From: Ctena decussata
Taxonomy: Eukaryota; Mollusca; Bivalvia; Lucinida; Lucinidae
Assembly (NCBI GenBank): GCA_963989385.1
Contig: OZ022515.1
Coordinates: 10,448,803 to 10,512,802, forward strand
DNA: 64,000 nt
Direction: 5' to 3'
Position numbers and translations under genes: made by a program. Under the pieces are notes generated by a model, which did no database searches, was not told the DNA's origin, and was given only the letters and a program-made list of their open reading frames with translations. Below, in pieces: positions 1 to 11,333 of the stretch. Position 1 is the first letter of the stretch. Each line of letters opens with the position of its first letter.

Positions 1-227
1 ATGACAAACCCAACAAAGTGGCATGTGCTCCAAGTGAAGACTCAGATCAGTCTGGGCAGCTGCCCAGTCTGATAAGTCTTCACTGCACGCTTAAGAGGTA
101 GCTTAGGGTCTAAGCTAGGGACATGCAGACAGTGCTGACTCTGATCAGACTGGGCAGATGCCCAGGCTGATCTGAGTCTGCACTGGGTGCACAACCACTT
201 TGTTGGTTTTCTGGCGTTACAGCTCAC
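1..227. repeat. Family A fold-back element, left-truncated copy
   Basis: Near-palindromic element whose full copies begin GAGCCGCGACACGA and end with its complement. It holds arms with CAGACTCAGATCAG and CTGATCTGAGTCTGC around a loop with AGGTAGCTTAGG. The outer left arm is cut by the window edge. No coding content. Confidence 0.8.
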
Positions 228-281
228 ATATATTCAAAGAAGTTCCAATGCACCAGTTATTTCATAAAACACATTCATATA

Positions 282-950
282 AATGAACCATGACACAACA
301 AAACCAACAAAGTGGCATGTGTGCCCAAGGACTCAGACCAGCCTGAACATCTGCCCAGTCTGATTAGAGTCTTTGCTGTTGGCATAGAGGTAGCTTAGAC
401 CCTGAGCTACCCTTAAGGTGCACAGCAAAGACTCTGATCAGACTAGGCAGATGCCCAAGCTGTTTTGAGTCTTTGCTGGGCGCACATACCACTTTGTTGT
501 TTTTTTTCCTGTCGTAGCAGAAATCAGGTTAAGTGGGTGGGGGGGGGGGGGGGGGGGGGGAGTCTTTGCTGTTGGCAAAGAGGTAGCTTAGACCCTTAGC
601 TACCCTTAAGGTTCACAGCAAAGACTCTGATCAAACTAGGCAGATGCCCAAGCTGTTTTGAGTCTTTGCTGGGCGCACATACCACTTTGTTGTTTTTTTC
701 CCTGTCGCAGCAGAAATCAGGTTAAGTGTGTGTGGGGGGGGGGGGGGGGGGGGCAGTTTTTGCTGTTGGCAAAGAGGTAGCTTAGACCTTTAGCTACCCT
801 TAAGGTTCACAGCAAAGACTCTGATCAAACTAGGCAGATGCCCAAGCTGTTTTGAGTCTTTGCTGGGCGCACATACCACTTTTTTTTTTTCCTGTCGCAG
901 CAGAAATCAGGTTAAGTATGTGTGTGTGTGTGTGGGGGGGGGGGGGTCCC
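282..950. repeat. Family A copy with tandemly amplified right half and poly-G junctions
   Basis: A family A fold-back whose right half is repeated three times at a period of about 194 bp (starts near 366, 561, 754). Each copy ends in a (GT)n/(G)n tract of roughly 15-25 G. Copies are nearly identical, so the amplification is recent. Confidence 0.75.
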
Positions 951-974
951 AGTACTAAAGCACAGTACAGTACC

Positions 975-1343
975 TACCATATTAATCCTAAAAAATGCAG
1001 TTTATAAGGTCGGGGGTGGGGGGGGGGAACTTACTAGAGAGCCTAAAGTGCAGTTAATCAGCCAGTGCCAAAATACCTCTGATAAACAGTATAAAGGTGA
1101 GTGGGTATTACTTTCAGAGGAAGCAACTCTACCATTTTTGCATCCCTTCTTAGTAAGGGTCAACTCTTAAAGAAAAGAATTTGCTCCTACAGGAGCTCCT
1201 TTAAGAGTACACCCCATTTCAAGGAGCTACCTCATCCAGAGAGGTAAACAGGAAAAAATGCAAGTTACTATAACATTTTTTTTTCAGAAAAGAAGCAGGG
1301 GGCATTTATTAGAAGAGGGGCATTTAATAGGATTAATACGGTA
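975..1343. mobile_element. TIR element (TACCRTATTAATCC ends), copy 1
   Basis: Ends are TACCATATTAATCCTA on the left and TAGGATTAATACGGTA on the right, inverted relative to each other. The interior has an AGAATTTGCTCCT/AGGAGC hairpin. A second copy lies at 59931-60300 in the same orientation. Both right ends sit 17-18 bp upstream of an exon. No transposase. Confidence 0.75.
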
Positions 1344-1361
1344 TTTTATTTTCCTCGACAG

Positions 1362-1482
1362 ATGTTCTCAGGCAGACGTTCATATTATATGTTCACCGGC
1401 GAATGATGTGCTTGCAACTGAGTTTTGCAACAGAATAAAGGATCCAGAAGGGCCATTCCAAGTTGCTCTTGAGCTAGGATGG
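1362..1482 (+). CDS. Exon: first part of a C8 domain (unit 1)
   Basis: The acceptor follows a pyrimidine-rich stretch ending in CGACAG, and the donor is GTGAGT. One leading base completes a split codon, then about 40 residues follow, starting with Cys and containing ICSPAND, FCNRIKDPEGPF and ending LELGW. The pattern C-x(n)-FC-x-x-I-x-DPEGPF is the N-terminal half of a C8 domain, the eight-cysteine module that follows VWD in vWF-like proteins. The exon ends in phase 0, matching the next exon, which supplies the rest of the domain. The usual Cys soon after GPF is absent. The preceding VWD exon must lie left of the window. A TIR element ends 18 bp before the exon. Confidence 0.8.
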
Positions 1483-1689
1483 GTGAGTATTATGTTGTGT
1501 TGTTCTGGTTTCTAGAATGCCTTTACAAAGCAAAGAAGAGCTTATGCTATAACCCAAAGCAATGGAGATCTTATGCCATACCCCTGGTATCATATTCTGA
1601 TTATGCAATAGAGTTGATGTTCACTTCTGCATCCATGTTTGCATGTGCTGGCATTCATGTCACAGTGCTCCAGTTAAGAAGGGGTAACA

Positions 1690-1866
1690 AGGATAATTTA
1701 GAGATAATTATCCATATTTCTCCATAAAAACATATTTTGTGACCCATCATTAGAACCGTCTCGTCAAGACGGTTCTAATGAGGGGTCACAACATATGTTT
1801 TCGTTGAGAAATATGAAAAATTATTTTGAATGATCCTCAATACCCCCTCTTATCTGGAGCTCTGAA
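1690..1866. repeat. Family H fold-back MITE, degenerate copy
   Basis: Core palindrome AGAACCGTCTCG / AGACGGTTCT with flanking GGGGTCACAACATATG and a right end CCCTCTTATCTGGAGCTCT. It matches copies at 58057, 60888 and 61514. The left end is too diverged to place precisely. Confidence 0.65.
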
Positions 1867-2465
1867 TTGTCAGCACTTGCATCTGTGCGAGAGCATCTGA
1901 GTGTAACTAACCATGTAGGAAAGTGACCTACAATTTTATGCTTCACTGACTTTACGATATTATGGGTTACAGTTAGGATACTTTGTACACACTTATGTAT
2001 AGACAAGCTCATTCCAGCGGCCGCATTTGTGAATGGATTTGACCTTTAATTTTTGCTTCATCGACTTTATGATACACTTCACTGATTGAATGATATTTCT
2101 CAGTCCCTATATGGCTGCCATGCTCATTTATTGTAAAAACCCTTTAAAGATGTTCTTCTTCAGAACTGAAAGGCCAATGACCTTGAAACTTTGTCAAGAG
2201 GAGAAGAACTAAATATTAAGCTTATGCTTTCATTCTGATCCTATTGTATTCTGTCTTTATCATTGCTGTAACTACATGTATAAATGTATGTTTTTCTTGG
2301 AAATAAAATATGTTTTAACCAAACTTTGTCATTTGGGACATGGGCCCTACAAAATTTGTTCAAATGATGATCCTGCGTTGACCTTGAACTAAAATTAGTT
2401 CAAGGTCAACACAGGATCATCATTTGAACTAATTTATGGCAAGATCATCATAAGATGGGTATAGA
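1867..2465. repeat. Intron sequence with one perfect-looking hairpin
   Basis: Mostly AT-rich intron without recognisable genes. At 2358-2429 arms GTTCAAATGATGATCCTG and CAGGATCATCATTTGAAC enclose a second inner arm with GTTGACCTTGAAC, a short fold-back of about 72 bp. Confidence 0.6.
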
Positions 2466-3010
2466 TTTTTATAGGCCCGTTTTGAAAAAACGGACGTATT
2501 ATGTCTTGGCGCTGTCCGTCCGTCCGTCTGTCCATCCGTAAACATTCTTGTACACGCCATTTGGGATATCTTCATGAAATTTGGTAGGCATATGTATATG
2601 GGTGGGGGAACGTGTCGCGTACAAGAATGGTTGCTCCCCCTTTCTTACTTTTGAAGTTATGCCCCTTTGATTAATTTTTTCCCTGTAAGTCTTGTACCCG
2701 CCATAACTAGATACTCGTTTGGGATATCTTTATAAAACTTCATAGCAATGTGTATGAAGTCCTAACGATGTGTCGCGTACAACAATGGCTGCTCTCCCTT
2801 TCTTCATTTTAGAGTTAATCCCTTTCATTAGTTCTTATAGGCTGTTTTTATGTATACTTCTAGTGTACAATATATTGTCAAGGGAAAAAAGTAGAACTAA
2901 AAATGGTATATCTAGTATATTTAGGTTATCTCCCTTGTTTCACTTACCTTGGAAGCTGATTTTTGGTATACTAAGTAATTAACAGTATTTCATTTGTTAA
3001 ATATTTAGAT
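2466..3010 (+). repeat. Hairpin-headed tandem-core repeat (CCCGTTTTGAAAAAACGG type)
   Basis: Begins with the hairpin CCGTTTTGAAAAAACGG, followed within 50 bp by a CCGTCCGTCCGT run and then degenerate units of about 170 bp carrying TTGGGATATCTT and ATGAAATTT. The same family is at 22134-22700. Confidence 0.65.
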
Positions 3011-3025
3011 GATGTTGCAGTCATT

Positions 3026-5440
3026 ATACCCCCACTTTGAAAAAGTGGGGGGTATACTGGTTTACATCTGTCCGTCCATCTGTCCATCCTTCCATCTGTC
3101 CTTCTGTCCCCATTTAATCAAATTTTTCATCAAAGATTTCTTCACAACCATACAAGCTAGACTGGTCATATTTGGCATACAGGTTGATGACGACATTTTG
3201 TATTGTGGGACTGAGAACCAGTCTCCTCCTGCTTATTCTTCCCTGTATTTGTCCAATTTTCTTTCTTTCCATACTTTGAATAATGAAATTTTTCGTCAAA
3301 GATTTCTCCACAACCATGCAAGCTAGAGTAGTCATATTTGTTATGCAGGTTGATGATGACATGTTGTATCATGGGATCGAGAATCAGCCCTCTCCTGCTT
3401 ATTCTTCCCTGTATTTGTCTGATTTTCTTTCTTTCCTTACTTTGAATAATGAACTTTTTTGTCAAAGATTTCTCCACAACCATGCAAGCTGGAGTAGTCA
3501 TATTTGGTATGCAGGTTGATGACGATATGTTGTATCGTTGGATTGAGAACCAGCCTTTTTCTGCTTATTCTTCCCTTTATTTGTCCAATATTCTTTCTTT
3601 CCATACTTTGAATAATAAAATTTTTCGTCAAAGATTTCTCCACAACCAAGAAAGCTAGAGTAGTCCCATTTGGTAGGCAGGTTGATGACGATATGTTGTA
3701 TCATGGAATTGAGAACCAGCCTTTTTCTGCTTATTCTTCCCTGTATTTGTCCAATATTCTTTCTTTCCATACTTTGAATAATGAACTTTTTCATCAAAGA
3801 TTTCTCCACAACCATGCAAGCTAGATAAGTCATATTTTGTATGCAGGTTAATGATGACTTACTGTATTGTGGGATTGAGAACCATACTTCTCCTCTTTTT
3901 ATTCCCTGTATTTGTCCGATTTTCTTTCTCTCTTTACTTTGAATAATGCATTTTTTTCGCAAAAGATTTCTATGCATCTGTAAGTTAGAGTAGGGATTTC
4001 TGTATGCAGGTTGATGATAACTTGTTGTATTGTGGGATTGAGAACCAGTCTTCTCCTGCTTATTAGGGCCCCGCCAGACAAAGTCTGCGGAGGCCCTATA
4101 GTAATCACCTTGTCCGTCCGTCTGTCTGTCTGTCTGTCCGTCCGTCATCATTTCGTGTCCGCTCAGTAACTCTGAAACCGTTAGAGATATTTTCACGAGA
4201 CTTGGTACAAATGTAGAGCATCATCAGATGATGTGCAGAGAACAAGAACCATAACTCTGCCTACATTTTTTACTGAATTATGCCCCTTTGTAATTTTGAG
4301 TACAGAAATCGTGTCCGCTTCATAACTCTGAAACTGTTAGAGATATTTTCACGAGACTTGGTACAAATGTAAAGCATCACCAGACGATGTGCAGAGAACA
4401 AGAACCATAACTCGGTCTACAATATTTACTGAATTATGCCCCTTTGTAATTTTTAGTACAGAAATTGTGTCTGCTTCATAACTCTGAACCCGTTAAAGAT
4501 ATTTTCACGAGACTTGGTACAAATGTAAAGCATCATCAGACGATGTGTAGAGAACAAGAACCATAACTCTGCCTATGTTTTTTACTGAATTATGTCCCTT
4601 TGAAAGTTTGAGGGCAGAAATTGTGTCTGCTTCATCACTCTGAAACCGTTTGAGATATTTTCACATGACTTAGTACAACTGTAAATCATCATCAGACGAT
4701 GTGCAGAGAACAAGAATCCTAACTCTGCCTACACTTGTTACTGAATTATGCCCCTTTGTAATTTTTTTGAATATAGAAATCGTGTCCGCTGTATAGTGTT
4801 TAAAGCATCAAAGATATTTTCATAGAACTTGTACATAATATAAAACATCATCAGACAATGAGCAGAGAATAAGAACTGAAACTTCATCTACATTTTTTAC
4901 CGAATTATTCCCCTTTCTAGTTGACAGTCTGGAAAACATGTTCAACCTCTAACTTTAAAATTGTTGAAGGTATTTTCACAAAACTTTGTACAAATATAAA
5001 CATCATCGGACAATGTGTAGAGAAAAAGAACCATAACTACAACTTCATTTTTAACAGAGTTATAACCCTTTGTTATTTTAAGTACTTCATAGAGTTGTTG
5101 CCCATGTTTTAATCAATCGTGATTTGGTATTTTGCCCATATCTTGATGACACTACCAGAGGCTTAATTTCAAACAATGTATTGAATATGAAGGAACAACA
5201 TGATAACAGAAAGCTGGTATTGTTATTTCTGGTTGGGCACATATGACTTAAATGTTGTCAACAGTTTCATAAAGGCGGGGCCCTATTAGTTACCATGTTT
5301 CTAGTTCTTCCCTATATTTTTCCAATTTTCTTTCTCTCCTGACTTTGAATAATGTAATTTTTTGGAACAGATTTCACAGCAACCATTCATATTTGGTATA
5401 CATGGTAACAATGATTTCTCTCCCTCTTTATGCTTGTTAT
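3026..5440 (+). repeat. Hairpin-headed element with ~165-bp tandem core, interrupted
   Basis: Head CCCCACTTTGAAAAAGTGGGG, CCGTCC/TGTCC run, then about six units of roughly 165 bp carrying AAAGATTTCTCCACAACCAT and GTTGATGACGA. Open frames here follow the repeat period on both strands and are not genes. The array is split by the insertion at 4063-5288 and resumes at about 5290. Confidence 0.7.
4063..5288. mobile_element. Nested hairpin-headed element with GGGCCCCGCC ends
   Basis: Left end TTAGGGCCCCGCC and right end GGCGGGGCCCTATTA are inverted repeats. Just inside the left end are (CCGT)n and (CTGT)n tracts, then about five units of roughly 165 bp containing TTCACGAGACTTGGTACAAA and GATGTGCAGAGAACAAGAA. 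It interrupts the 165-bp array of 3026-5440, so it arrived later. Confidence 0.7.
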
Positions 5441-5704
5441 TAGGAAAATAACACCATTTGATTTAAGCAATTAAGCTGGGGTATAGTTGGATTCGCTGAC
5501 AGTTCTAGTTAATTATAGAGTGGTTGCCCCTGTTTGTCTGCTTGTCTATCCCTTTGTAAACAATCTTGTTCATTCTGTAACTCCTTTAGGACATTGAAAC
5601 GGGCGTATTATGCGCTGCTTGCGAAGCCCTTGTTGGGATTGTTTTGTAAGAGAAAAAAATCCATCTTACAACCAAAAAAGAAAAATTATTTGTTCTAAAA
5701 ATAG

Positions 5705-5876
5705 GTACAAGAACAAGCTGAGCAGAATTTCGAGAGTTGTAAAACAGATGTCTGCAACGAACTTGAAGACCTCCGTGATGGAAAAAAGGTCGCTTGTCAG
5801 ATGATCGAATCATTCAATAAACTGCTGGAAGAAAACGAAATAGAAACCGGGAATTGGCGCGCTGATGGATTCTGTG
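5705..5876 (+). CDS. Exon: second part of the C8 domain (unit 1)
   Basis: Found by reading the frame that continues 1362-1482, because it has no long open frame around it. It begins in phase 0 after AAAATAG and stops at GTAAGT with one base over. It encodes 57 residues: VQEQAEQNFESCKTDVC, then a charged helix-like stretch with KKVACQMIESFNKLL, ending in NWRADGFC. The motif FESC-x3-VC and the closing W-R-x-x-x-F-C are the hallmarks of the C-terminal half of C8. The acceptor polypyrimidine tract is weak, but the phase match and domain continuity are strong. A fold-back element begins 15 bp after the donor. Confidence 0.82.
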
Positions 5877-5891
5877 GTAAGTGAACTGGCC

Positions 5892-6052
5892 CCGAGGTTA
5901 TAAAACTTGAGTATAATCTCAAACTCAAAATAAAGCACACTGATTGGCTGTTTCCAAGCACATGCTCGGAAACAGCCAATCATTGTGCTTTATTTTGAGT
6001 TTGAGATTATACTTAAGTTTTATAACCTCGGACCCTGTAATTATAACCTCGG
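5892..6052. repeat. Family B fold-back (CCGAGGTTATAAAACTTG), copy 1
   Basis: Almost perfect palindrome with arms containing AACTTGAGTATAATCTCAAA and its complement, centre GCACATGCTC. The right terminus is duplicated by 21-22 bp. It starts 15 bp after the donor of exon 5705-5876. Other copies are at 43284 and 54386. Confidence 0.8.
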
Positions 6053-6420
6053 ACCCTGTAATTATTTGGTTATATGGGGTGGTGGTGGGGGAGGGGGGGG
6101 GGGAGGGGATGGGAGGGGATGGGGGAGGAGAGGGTGCCGTTCTTACTCCACAATGACCCTAATATCTAAATTGGGCAAGGGGGGCTGGGGCGGGGTTGGT
6201 TACAATTTCCACTTCAAAATGACCCTAAATATCTAAATCAGGGGAAAGTGGTGAGTTGCAAGGGGTGGGGGGGGGGGGGGAGTGAATTTCCACTCCAAAA
6301 GGATCCTAAAATGCCTAAATAAATTAGAGGGGGAGTAGGAGTAGGAGAAGGGTACTACCTGTAAATTAGTAATGTTACAGTCCTAGAGCATTGTAGGATT
6401 ATTCATTTGACAATAGCATA
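6053..6420. repeat. G-rich low-complexity stretch with degenerate ~100-bp repeats
   Basis: Runs of GGGGAGG alternate with CACTCCAAAATGACCCTAAA-like phrases repeated about three times. No gene content. Confidence 0.55.
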
Positions 6421-6454
6421 AGTACAGTGGATCCTCTTTACAATGATGACTTGT

Positions 6455-9400
6455 TTTTAGCTCGCCTGAACGAAAGTTCAGGAAGAGCTATTGTTGTCAC
6501 CACGGCGTCGGCGTCAGCGTCCGCGTTGGCGTTCGAATTGGATGTTTTGGTTAAAGTTTTTCAAAGACCTATATCTCCTTAACCCATGGATGGATTCTTT
6601 TGATACTTGCACTGTTGTTAGATATTGGTCCAAAGTTTAACAGGGTACCACCCCCACCCCACTCAGTGACCTTGATGTCAAGGTCATGGACTTAGAAAAT
6701 TGGGAGTTTTTTTGGACTGGATGTTTTGGTTAAAGTTTTATAAAGCCCAATATCTCCTTAACCCATGGATGGATTCCTTGATACTTGTACTGAAGTTAGA
6801 TATTGGTCTAAAGTTTTCGAGGTACTACCCCCACTCCCCGTCAGTGACCTTGATGTCAAGGTCATGGACTTAGAAAATTGTCTTTTTATTGATTGGATGT
6901 TTTGGTTAAAGTTTTTTAAAGACACATATCTCCTGAGCCCATAGATGAATTCTTTTTATATTTGCACTGTAGTTAGAGCTACAGAATACTACCCCAACCC
7001 CGCTCAGTGACCTTGATGTCAAGGTCAGGGACTTAAGAAATTTTGGTCTTTATTAAAGTTTTGTAATTGCATACTGATTCATAATGCTTTGCAGAGATTT
7101 AGTTTATACTTGAACTGATGTTAGACACTATTTTGAGTTTTTAGCTCACCTGAGCCGAAGGCTCAGAGGTGAGCTTATAGGATGGGAGTCGAGCTGTCGT
7201 CCGTCCGTGCGTGGGTGCGTGGGTGGGTGGGTGGGTGGGTGCGTCCAAACTTTCAAACATAAATATCTCAGAGACCAGTTGGCCGATCGCAATCAAATTT
7301 TATCTGAAGCATCATTTGGGTGGGGGAAAGGCTGCATTAGGTTTTGGTGCCGATCAGCTCAGAACTCTGGTTTCCATGGCAACAGATAGCCCCCATAGGG
7401 TTATAATGGGGAAAATGGCGTCATCACGTTTTCTCGACTGTTTTTGATTAGATCCTTATCATACTTGCAGGTAATGATGACATACACAAGAGTTTGGATG
7501 AGTTCAAAATTTGGCCGGATTCGAGCTTAGACCATGGAGTTAGCTGCCCTTGAGCGTTTGAAAAAAATCCCATAGGGTTATAATGGGGAAAATGGCGTCA
7601 TCACGTTTTCTCAACTGCTTTTGCTTAGATCCTTATCATACTTGCAGGTAATGATGACATACATAAGAGCTTGGATGAGTTCGAAATTTGGCCGGATTCG
7701 AGCACAGACTACGGAGTTAGCTGCCCTTGAGCGTTTGAAAAAAATCCCATAGTGTTATAATGGAGAAAACAACGTCATCACATATTTTTAGAAAAACTTT
7801 GTCATCGCTCTATTGCCTACATTTCTCAACGGATTTTAAAATAACTTCACATAAATGTAGGGCATGACAATATCTCGAGCAAGTTCGACTTTCAGGATGC
7901 TGCGCCCAAGGTCAAGGTCACTGTGGCTATTTTTAGAAAAACTTGATCGGCGCTCTAGCACCTACATTTCTCAGCAGATTTTGAAATAACTTCACACAAA
8001 TGTAGGGCATGACAATATCTCGAGCAAGTTTGACTTTCAGGATGCTGCGCCCAAGGTCAAGGTCACTGTGGCTATTTTTAGAAAAACTTTGTCAGCTCTC
8101 TAGCACCATCATTTCTCAGCAGATTTTAAAATAACTTCACACAAATGTAGGGCATGACAATATCTTGAGCAAGTTTGACTTTCAGGGTGCTGCACCCAAG
8201 GTCAAGGTCACTGTGGCTATTTTTAGAAAAAAATGGTCATTGCACTAGTGCCTACATTTCTCAACGGATTTTAAATCAACTTCACACAAATGTAGGGCAT
8301 GACAATATCTCTAACAAGTTTGACTTCCAGGGTGCTGCGCCCAAGGTCAAGGTCACTGTGGCTATTTTTAGAAAAACTTTGTCAGCGCTCTAGCACCTAC
8401 ATTTCTCAATGGATTTTAAAATAAATTCACACAAATGTAGGGCATGACAATATCTCGAGCAAGTTCGACTTTCAGGGTGCTGTGCCCAAGGTCAAGGTCA
8501 CTGTGGCTATTTTTAGAAAAACTTTGTCATCGCCCTAGCACCTTCATTTTTCCATGGATTTTCAAATAACTTGACACAAATGTAGGGTATGACAATATCT
8601 CAAGCAAGTTCGACTTTCAGGATGCTGTGCCCAAGGTCAAGGTCACTGTGGCTATTTTTAGAAAAACTTTGTCATCGCACTAGCACCCACATTTCTCAAC
8701 GGATTTTAAAATAAAATCACACAAATGTAGGGCATGACAATATCTCGAGCAAATTTGACTTTCAGGGTGCTGCAATCAAGGTTTTTGATTAGATCCTTAT
8801 CATACTTGCAAGTAATGATGACATACATAAGAGCTTGGATGAGTTCGAAATTTGGCCGGATTCGAGCACAGACTACGGAGTTAGTTGCCCTTGAGCGTTT
8901 GAAAAAAATCCCATAGTCTTATAATGGAGAAAACAACGTCATCACATTTTCATTTTTCATCAGATCCTCTTCATACTTGCAGGCAATGAGGATATGCATA
9001 AAAGATTGGATTAATTAGCATTTCGGCTAGATCCCACCACTGACTATGGAGTACCTGCCCTGAGCATCCAAAAAATCAATGTCGCCACTTTTTCTTGGTT
9101 TCTACTGATCCGATCCTTTTCAAACTTGCAGGTAATGAGAAAACGCATAATATCTTAAACAAGTTCAAATTTTGGCCAAATCAGGCCAACCACTATGAAG
9201 TTAGCTGCCCATGACAGCTCTGTCTATTGTGCTCTTGATCGGATACTTTTTAAACTTGCATATATTAAATGAGGGCATACATAATGTTTTGGATGAGTTT
9301 AATTTTCAGCCTGATTGGACCACTGACTGTGGAGTTAGCTGCCCTTGAGCATCTTAAATATCCCTATAGGTTTACAATGTCTCTCAGGTGAGCAATTGTT

Positions 9401-9665
9401 GCCCTTTGGGCTACTTGTTACAAAACACCTTATACTTACCCCACTGGATGACCTTGAAGTCAAGGTCATCGACAAGCTCATGGACTTTGAAATTTTATTT
9501 CAAAATTTTATTTTAATTTTATTTTAAGACTTATTTCTGAGATAGCTTTTGTTTATAAATGTGTTTTTATTTTGGACATGCTTGCCTGAAGTTTTATGCA
9601 TAGCAGTCCACACCACCATAGTGGCTATGTGATGGGCAAGCACCAATTCAGGCGAGCTATGCTGT
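6455..9665. mobile_element. Composite hairpin-headed element with nested element
   Basis: Opens TAGCTCGCCTGAACG, has a hairpin head, and closes at CAGGCGAGCTATGC near 9650. Outer units (about 180 bp) carry CAGTGACCTTGATGTCAAGG. A second element opens at 7138 with TAGCTCACCTGAGC and GCTCAGAGGTGAGC, includes a CGTCCGTCCGTGCG run, and closes near 9395 with CTCAGGTGAGC. Outer units resume after that point, so the second is nested in the first. Confidence 0.65.
7790..8780. repeat. 145-bp tandem array, about seven units
   Basis: The phrase GGCATGACAATATCTCGAGC recurs every 145 bp (7861, 8006, 8151, 8296, 8441...). Each unit includes CCCAAGGTCAAGGTCACTG. The same unit forms another array at 54595-55985 inside a different element. 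The sequence on both sides of this array is the host element's own repeat. Confidence 0.85.
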
Positions 9666-9920
9666 CAGGCGACAGCTCTTGTTCTAATACATGTAAAAGT
9701 TATACCATACTATGGTATAACTATTTTATACCACCCTTATCAGTGAAGACCTTGCTCATCGCGAAATATTTCCTGCTGAAGTTGATATTTTCTGGTAAGG
9801 GTGGTACAATTTGACATTTGACATTCGATCAGTGGATTTGTCAGTCGTTATCATTGGGGTGAGTCCATTTCTACTGTTTGGGGTATCAGTTAGAGGGTTT
9901 TATTTTACCGGTAATTATAT

Positions 9921-10157
9921 GAGCCGCGACACGAGAAAACCAACAATGTGGTTGTGCGCCCAGCGCAGACTCAGATCAGGATGGTCATCAGCCCAATTCG
10001 ATCAGACTCTTCGCTAAGCCCTTAAAGGGTAGCTAAGGGTCTCAGCTATCATCATGCGGCCAGCAAAGACTCTGATCAGACTGGGCGGATGCCCAGGCTG
10101 ATCTGAGTCTGCGCTGGGCGCACAACCACATTGTTGGTTTTGTCGTGTCGCGGCTCA
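9921..10157. repeat. Family A fold-back element, complete copy
   Basis: Ends GAGCCGCGACACGAGAAAAC and the inverse TCGTGTCGCGGCTC. Flanks AATTATAT (9913-9920) and AATTATGT (10157-10164) look like an 8-bp target duplication with one mismatch, overlapping the last base of the element. Confidence 0.8.
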
Positions 10158-10204
10158 ATTATGTTGTGTAGAAATTTCTGTTAGCAAACTGTTCGGATCC
10201 TGGT

Positions 10205-10428
10205 TACCGTAATGACCCTAAAATTTTGGACACCCAAAAGTCGGACAGTTATTGTTCCAAAATTCTTAGAAAGTGGATTTTACACTCATTAATGCAACCC
10301 AAATGATGCTTAGTGGATGGCAAATATTGTAGACCCTGATCAAACTGCTCCTGCAGGTCTACAATGTTTGCTCAAACCTGTCTGTCCAAATATTAACGGT
10401 CATTACAATATTTAGGGTCATTACGGTA
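10205..10428. mobile_element. Short TIR element (TACCGTAATGACCCTAAA)
   Basis: 18-bp perfect terminal inverted repeats TACCGTAATGACCCTAAA and TTTAGGGTCATTACGGTA bound 224 bp. There is an inner hairpin around GTAGACC / GGTCTAC. No ORF; a non-autonomous DNA element by structure. Confidence 0.75.
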
Positions 10429-10507
10429 GCATTCTGTGGCACCCTCATTAGTCGCAATTAGTTTCAATTTTTTGAACAGTTGTGATAATAATATTAGTTT
10501 TTTTTGT

Positions 10508-10788
10508 GCCGGACCGGGTAGCGCAGTCGGTAGAGCACCTGACTCATAAATCAGAGAACCTGGGTTCGATACCCGGTCTGGCCACATACTTTCCTTTCTC
10601 CTTCCGCTGATTCAAGAAGGGCAGTTGTCAGTTACTGGTGAAAGTATGTGCACTTGGTACTGGTTTTAAAACTGCTTAGGAGGTCTAAGCCTGCCCAGGA
10701 ATAGTGTGGTTAGGTTAACTGACTGTCCCGACATGACCATAGCTATTTACCGTGGACGTAAAGCAAGAAATCAATCAATCAATCAATG
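10508..10788 (+). mobile_element. tRNA-derived SINE with (AATC)n tail, full-length copy
   Basis: The head has an A box TAGCGCAGTCGG and B box GGTTCGATACC with a T arm CTGGG/CCCGG and acceptor-like pairing of GACCGGG with TCTGGCC. The anticodon-arm loop carries CAT but has one extra base, so I do not call it a working tRNA-Met. A ~200-bp unrelated body with GGAGGTCTAAGCCTGCCC follows, then (AATC)5. A truncated copy is at 15024-15175. Confidence 0.85.
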
Positions 10789-11008
10789 TACCAAATTTTT
10801 TAAACTGTATTATCATATGACGTCGCATCTGAGAGTGTAATAAAGCCATGCATTAAAATCGATAATCCACTAGTGGATTAAATATGCAAATTACGTCGTA
10901 ACGTTATGCGTTGACGTCCATAAAACGTCGCATTTTCTAATGGCGAAATCGTGACGTTTTAGTGCAATATTTGCTTATAAAATGCGAATTTAGTGTCATA
11001 TGATAAAT

Positions 11009-11153
11009 AGAATCTTGCATTCGTGCTCCTGTATTATTGAATTTATTAAACTCGTTGGTGAAAGTGATAAGATGCTCGGCAAAGCCTCGCATCTTATCAT
11101 TTTCCCCAACTCGTTTAATAAATTCAATAATACATGAGCACTCATGTAAGATC
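11009..11153. repeat. Fold-back element upstream of TIL exon
   Basis: Arms GTATTATTGAATTTATTAAA and the inverse TTTAATAAATTCAATAATAC, with inner arms GATAAGATGC / GCATCTTATC. It ends 36 bp before the acceptor at 11190. Confidence 0.7.
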
Positions 11154-11189
11154 CTCTATATGGTGAACTCTTATATTTTCTAATTGTAG

Positions 11190-11328
11190 AACTCCAGTGT
11201 AAGCCCAATGAAGTATATAAACCGGTCATGGAATGTCCTCGTACCTGCGCCCACGCCCCAGATGAAGAGATCACCTGCACCCCTGCAGCAGAGTCCGGCT
11301 GTGCTTGCAAGGATGGGTTTCTTCTTAG
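11190..11328 (+). CDS. Exon: TIL (trypsin-inhibitor-like) domain, first part
   Basis: The acceptor is TTGTAG and the donor GTTAGT. Two leading bases complete the codon begun at 5876, and two trailing bases are completed by the next exon. The peptide contains LQCKPNEVYKPVMECPRTC and then ITCTPAAESGCACKDGFLLR, the classic TIL pattern: C-x-x-N-E-V-Y..C-P-x-T-C ... G-C-x-C-x-x-G-F. In vWF-like proteins TIL follows C8 directly, as here. The stretch GCACKDGFLLR leads into the next exon. This exon lies between fold-back elements 36 bp upstream and 5 bp downstream. Confidence 0.9.
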
Positions 11329-11333
11329 GTTAG

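Noticed and set aside
3114..4196. Overlapping minus-strand ORFs up to 232 codons
   Set aside because: They follow the ~165-bp repeat units on both strands and share no known domain.
10512..10585. tRNA-Met(CAT) gene
   Set aside because: A and B boxes and T arm are good, but the anticodon arm has an extra base, the first stem has a mismatch, and the sequence continues into a SINE body and tail.
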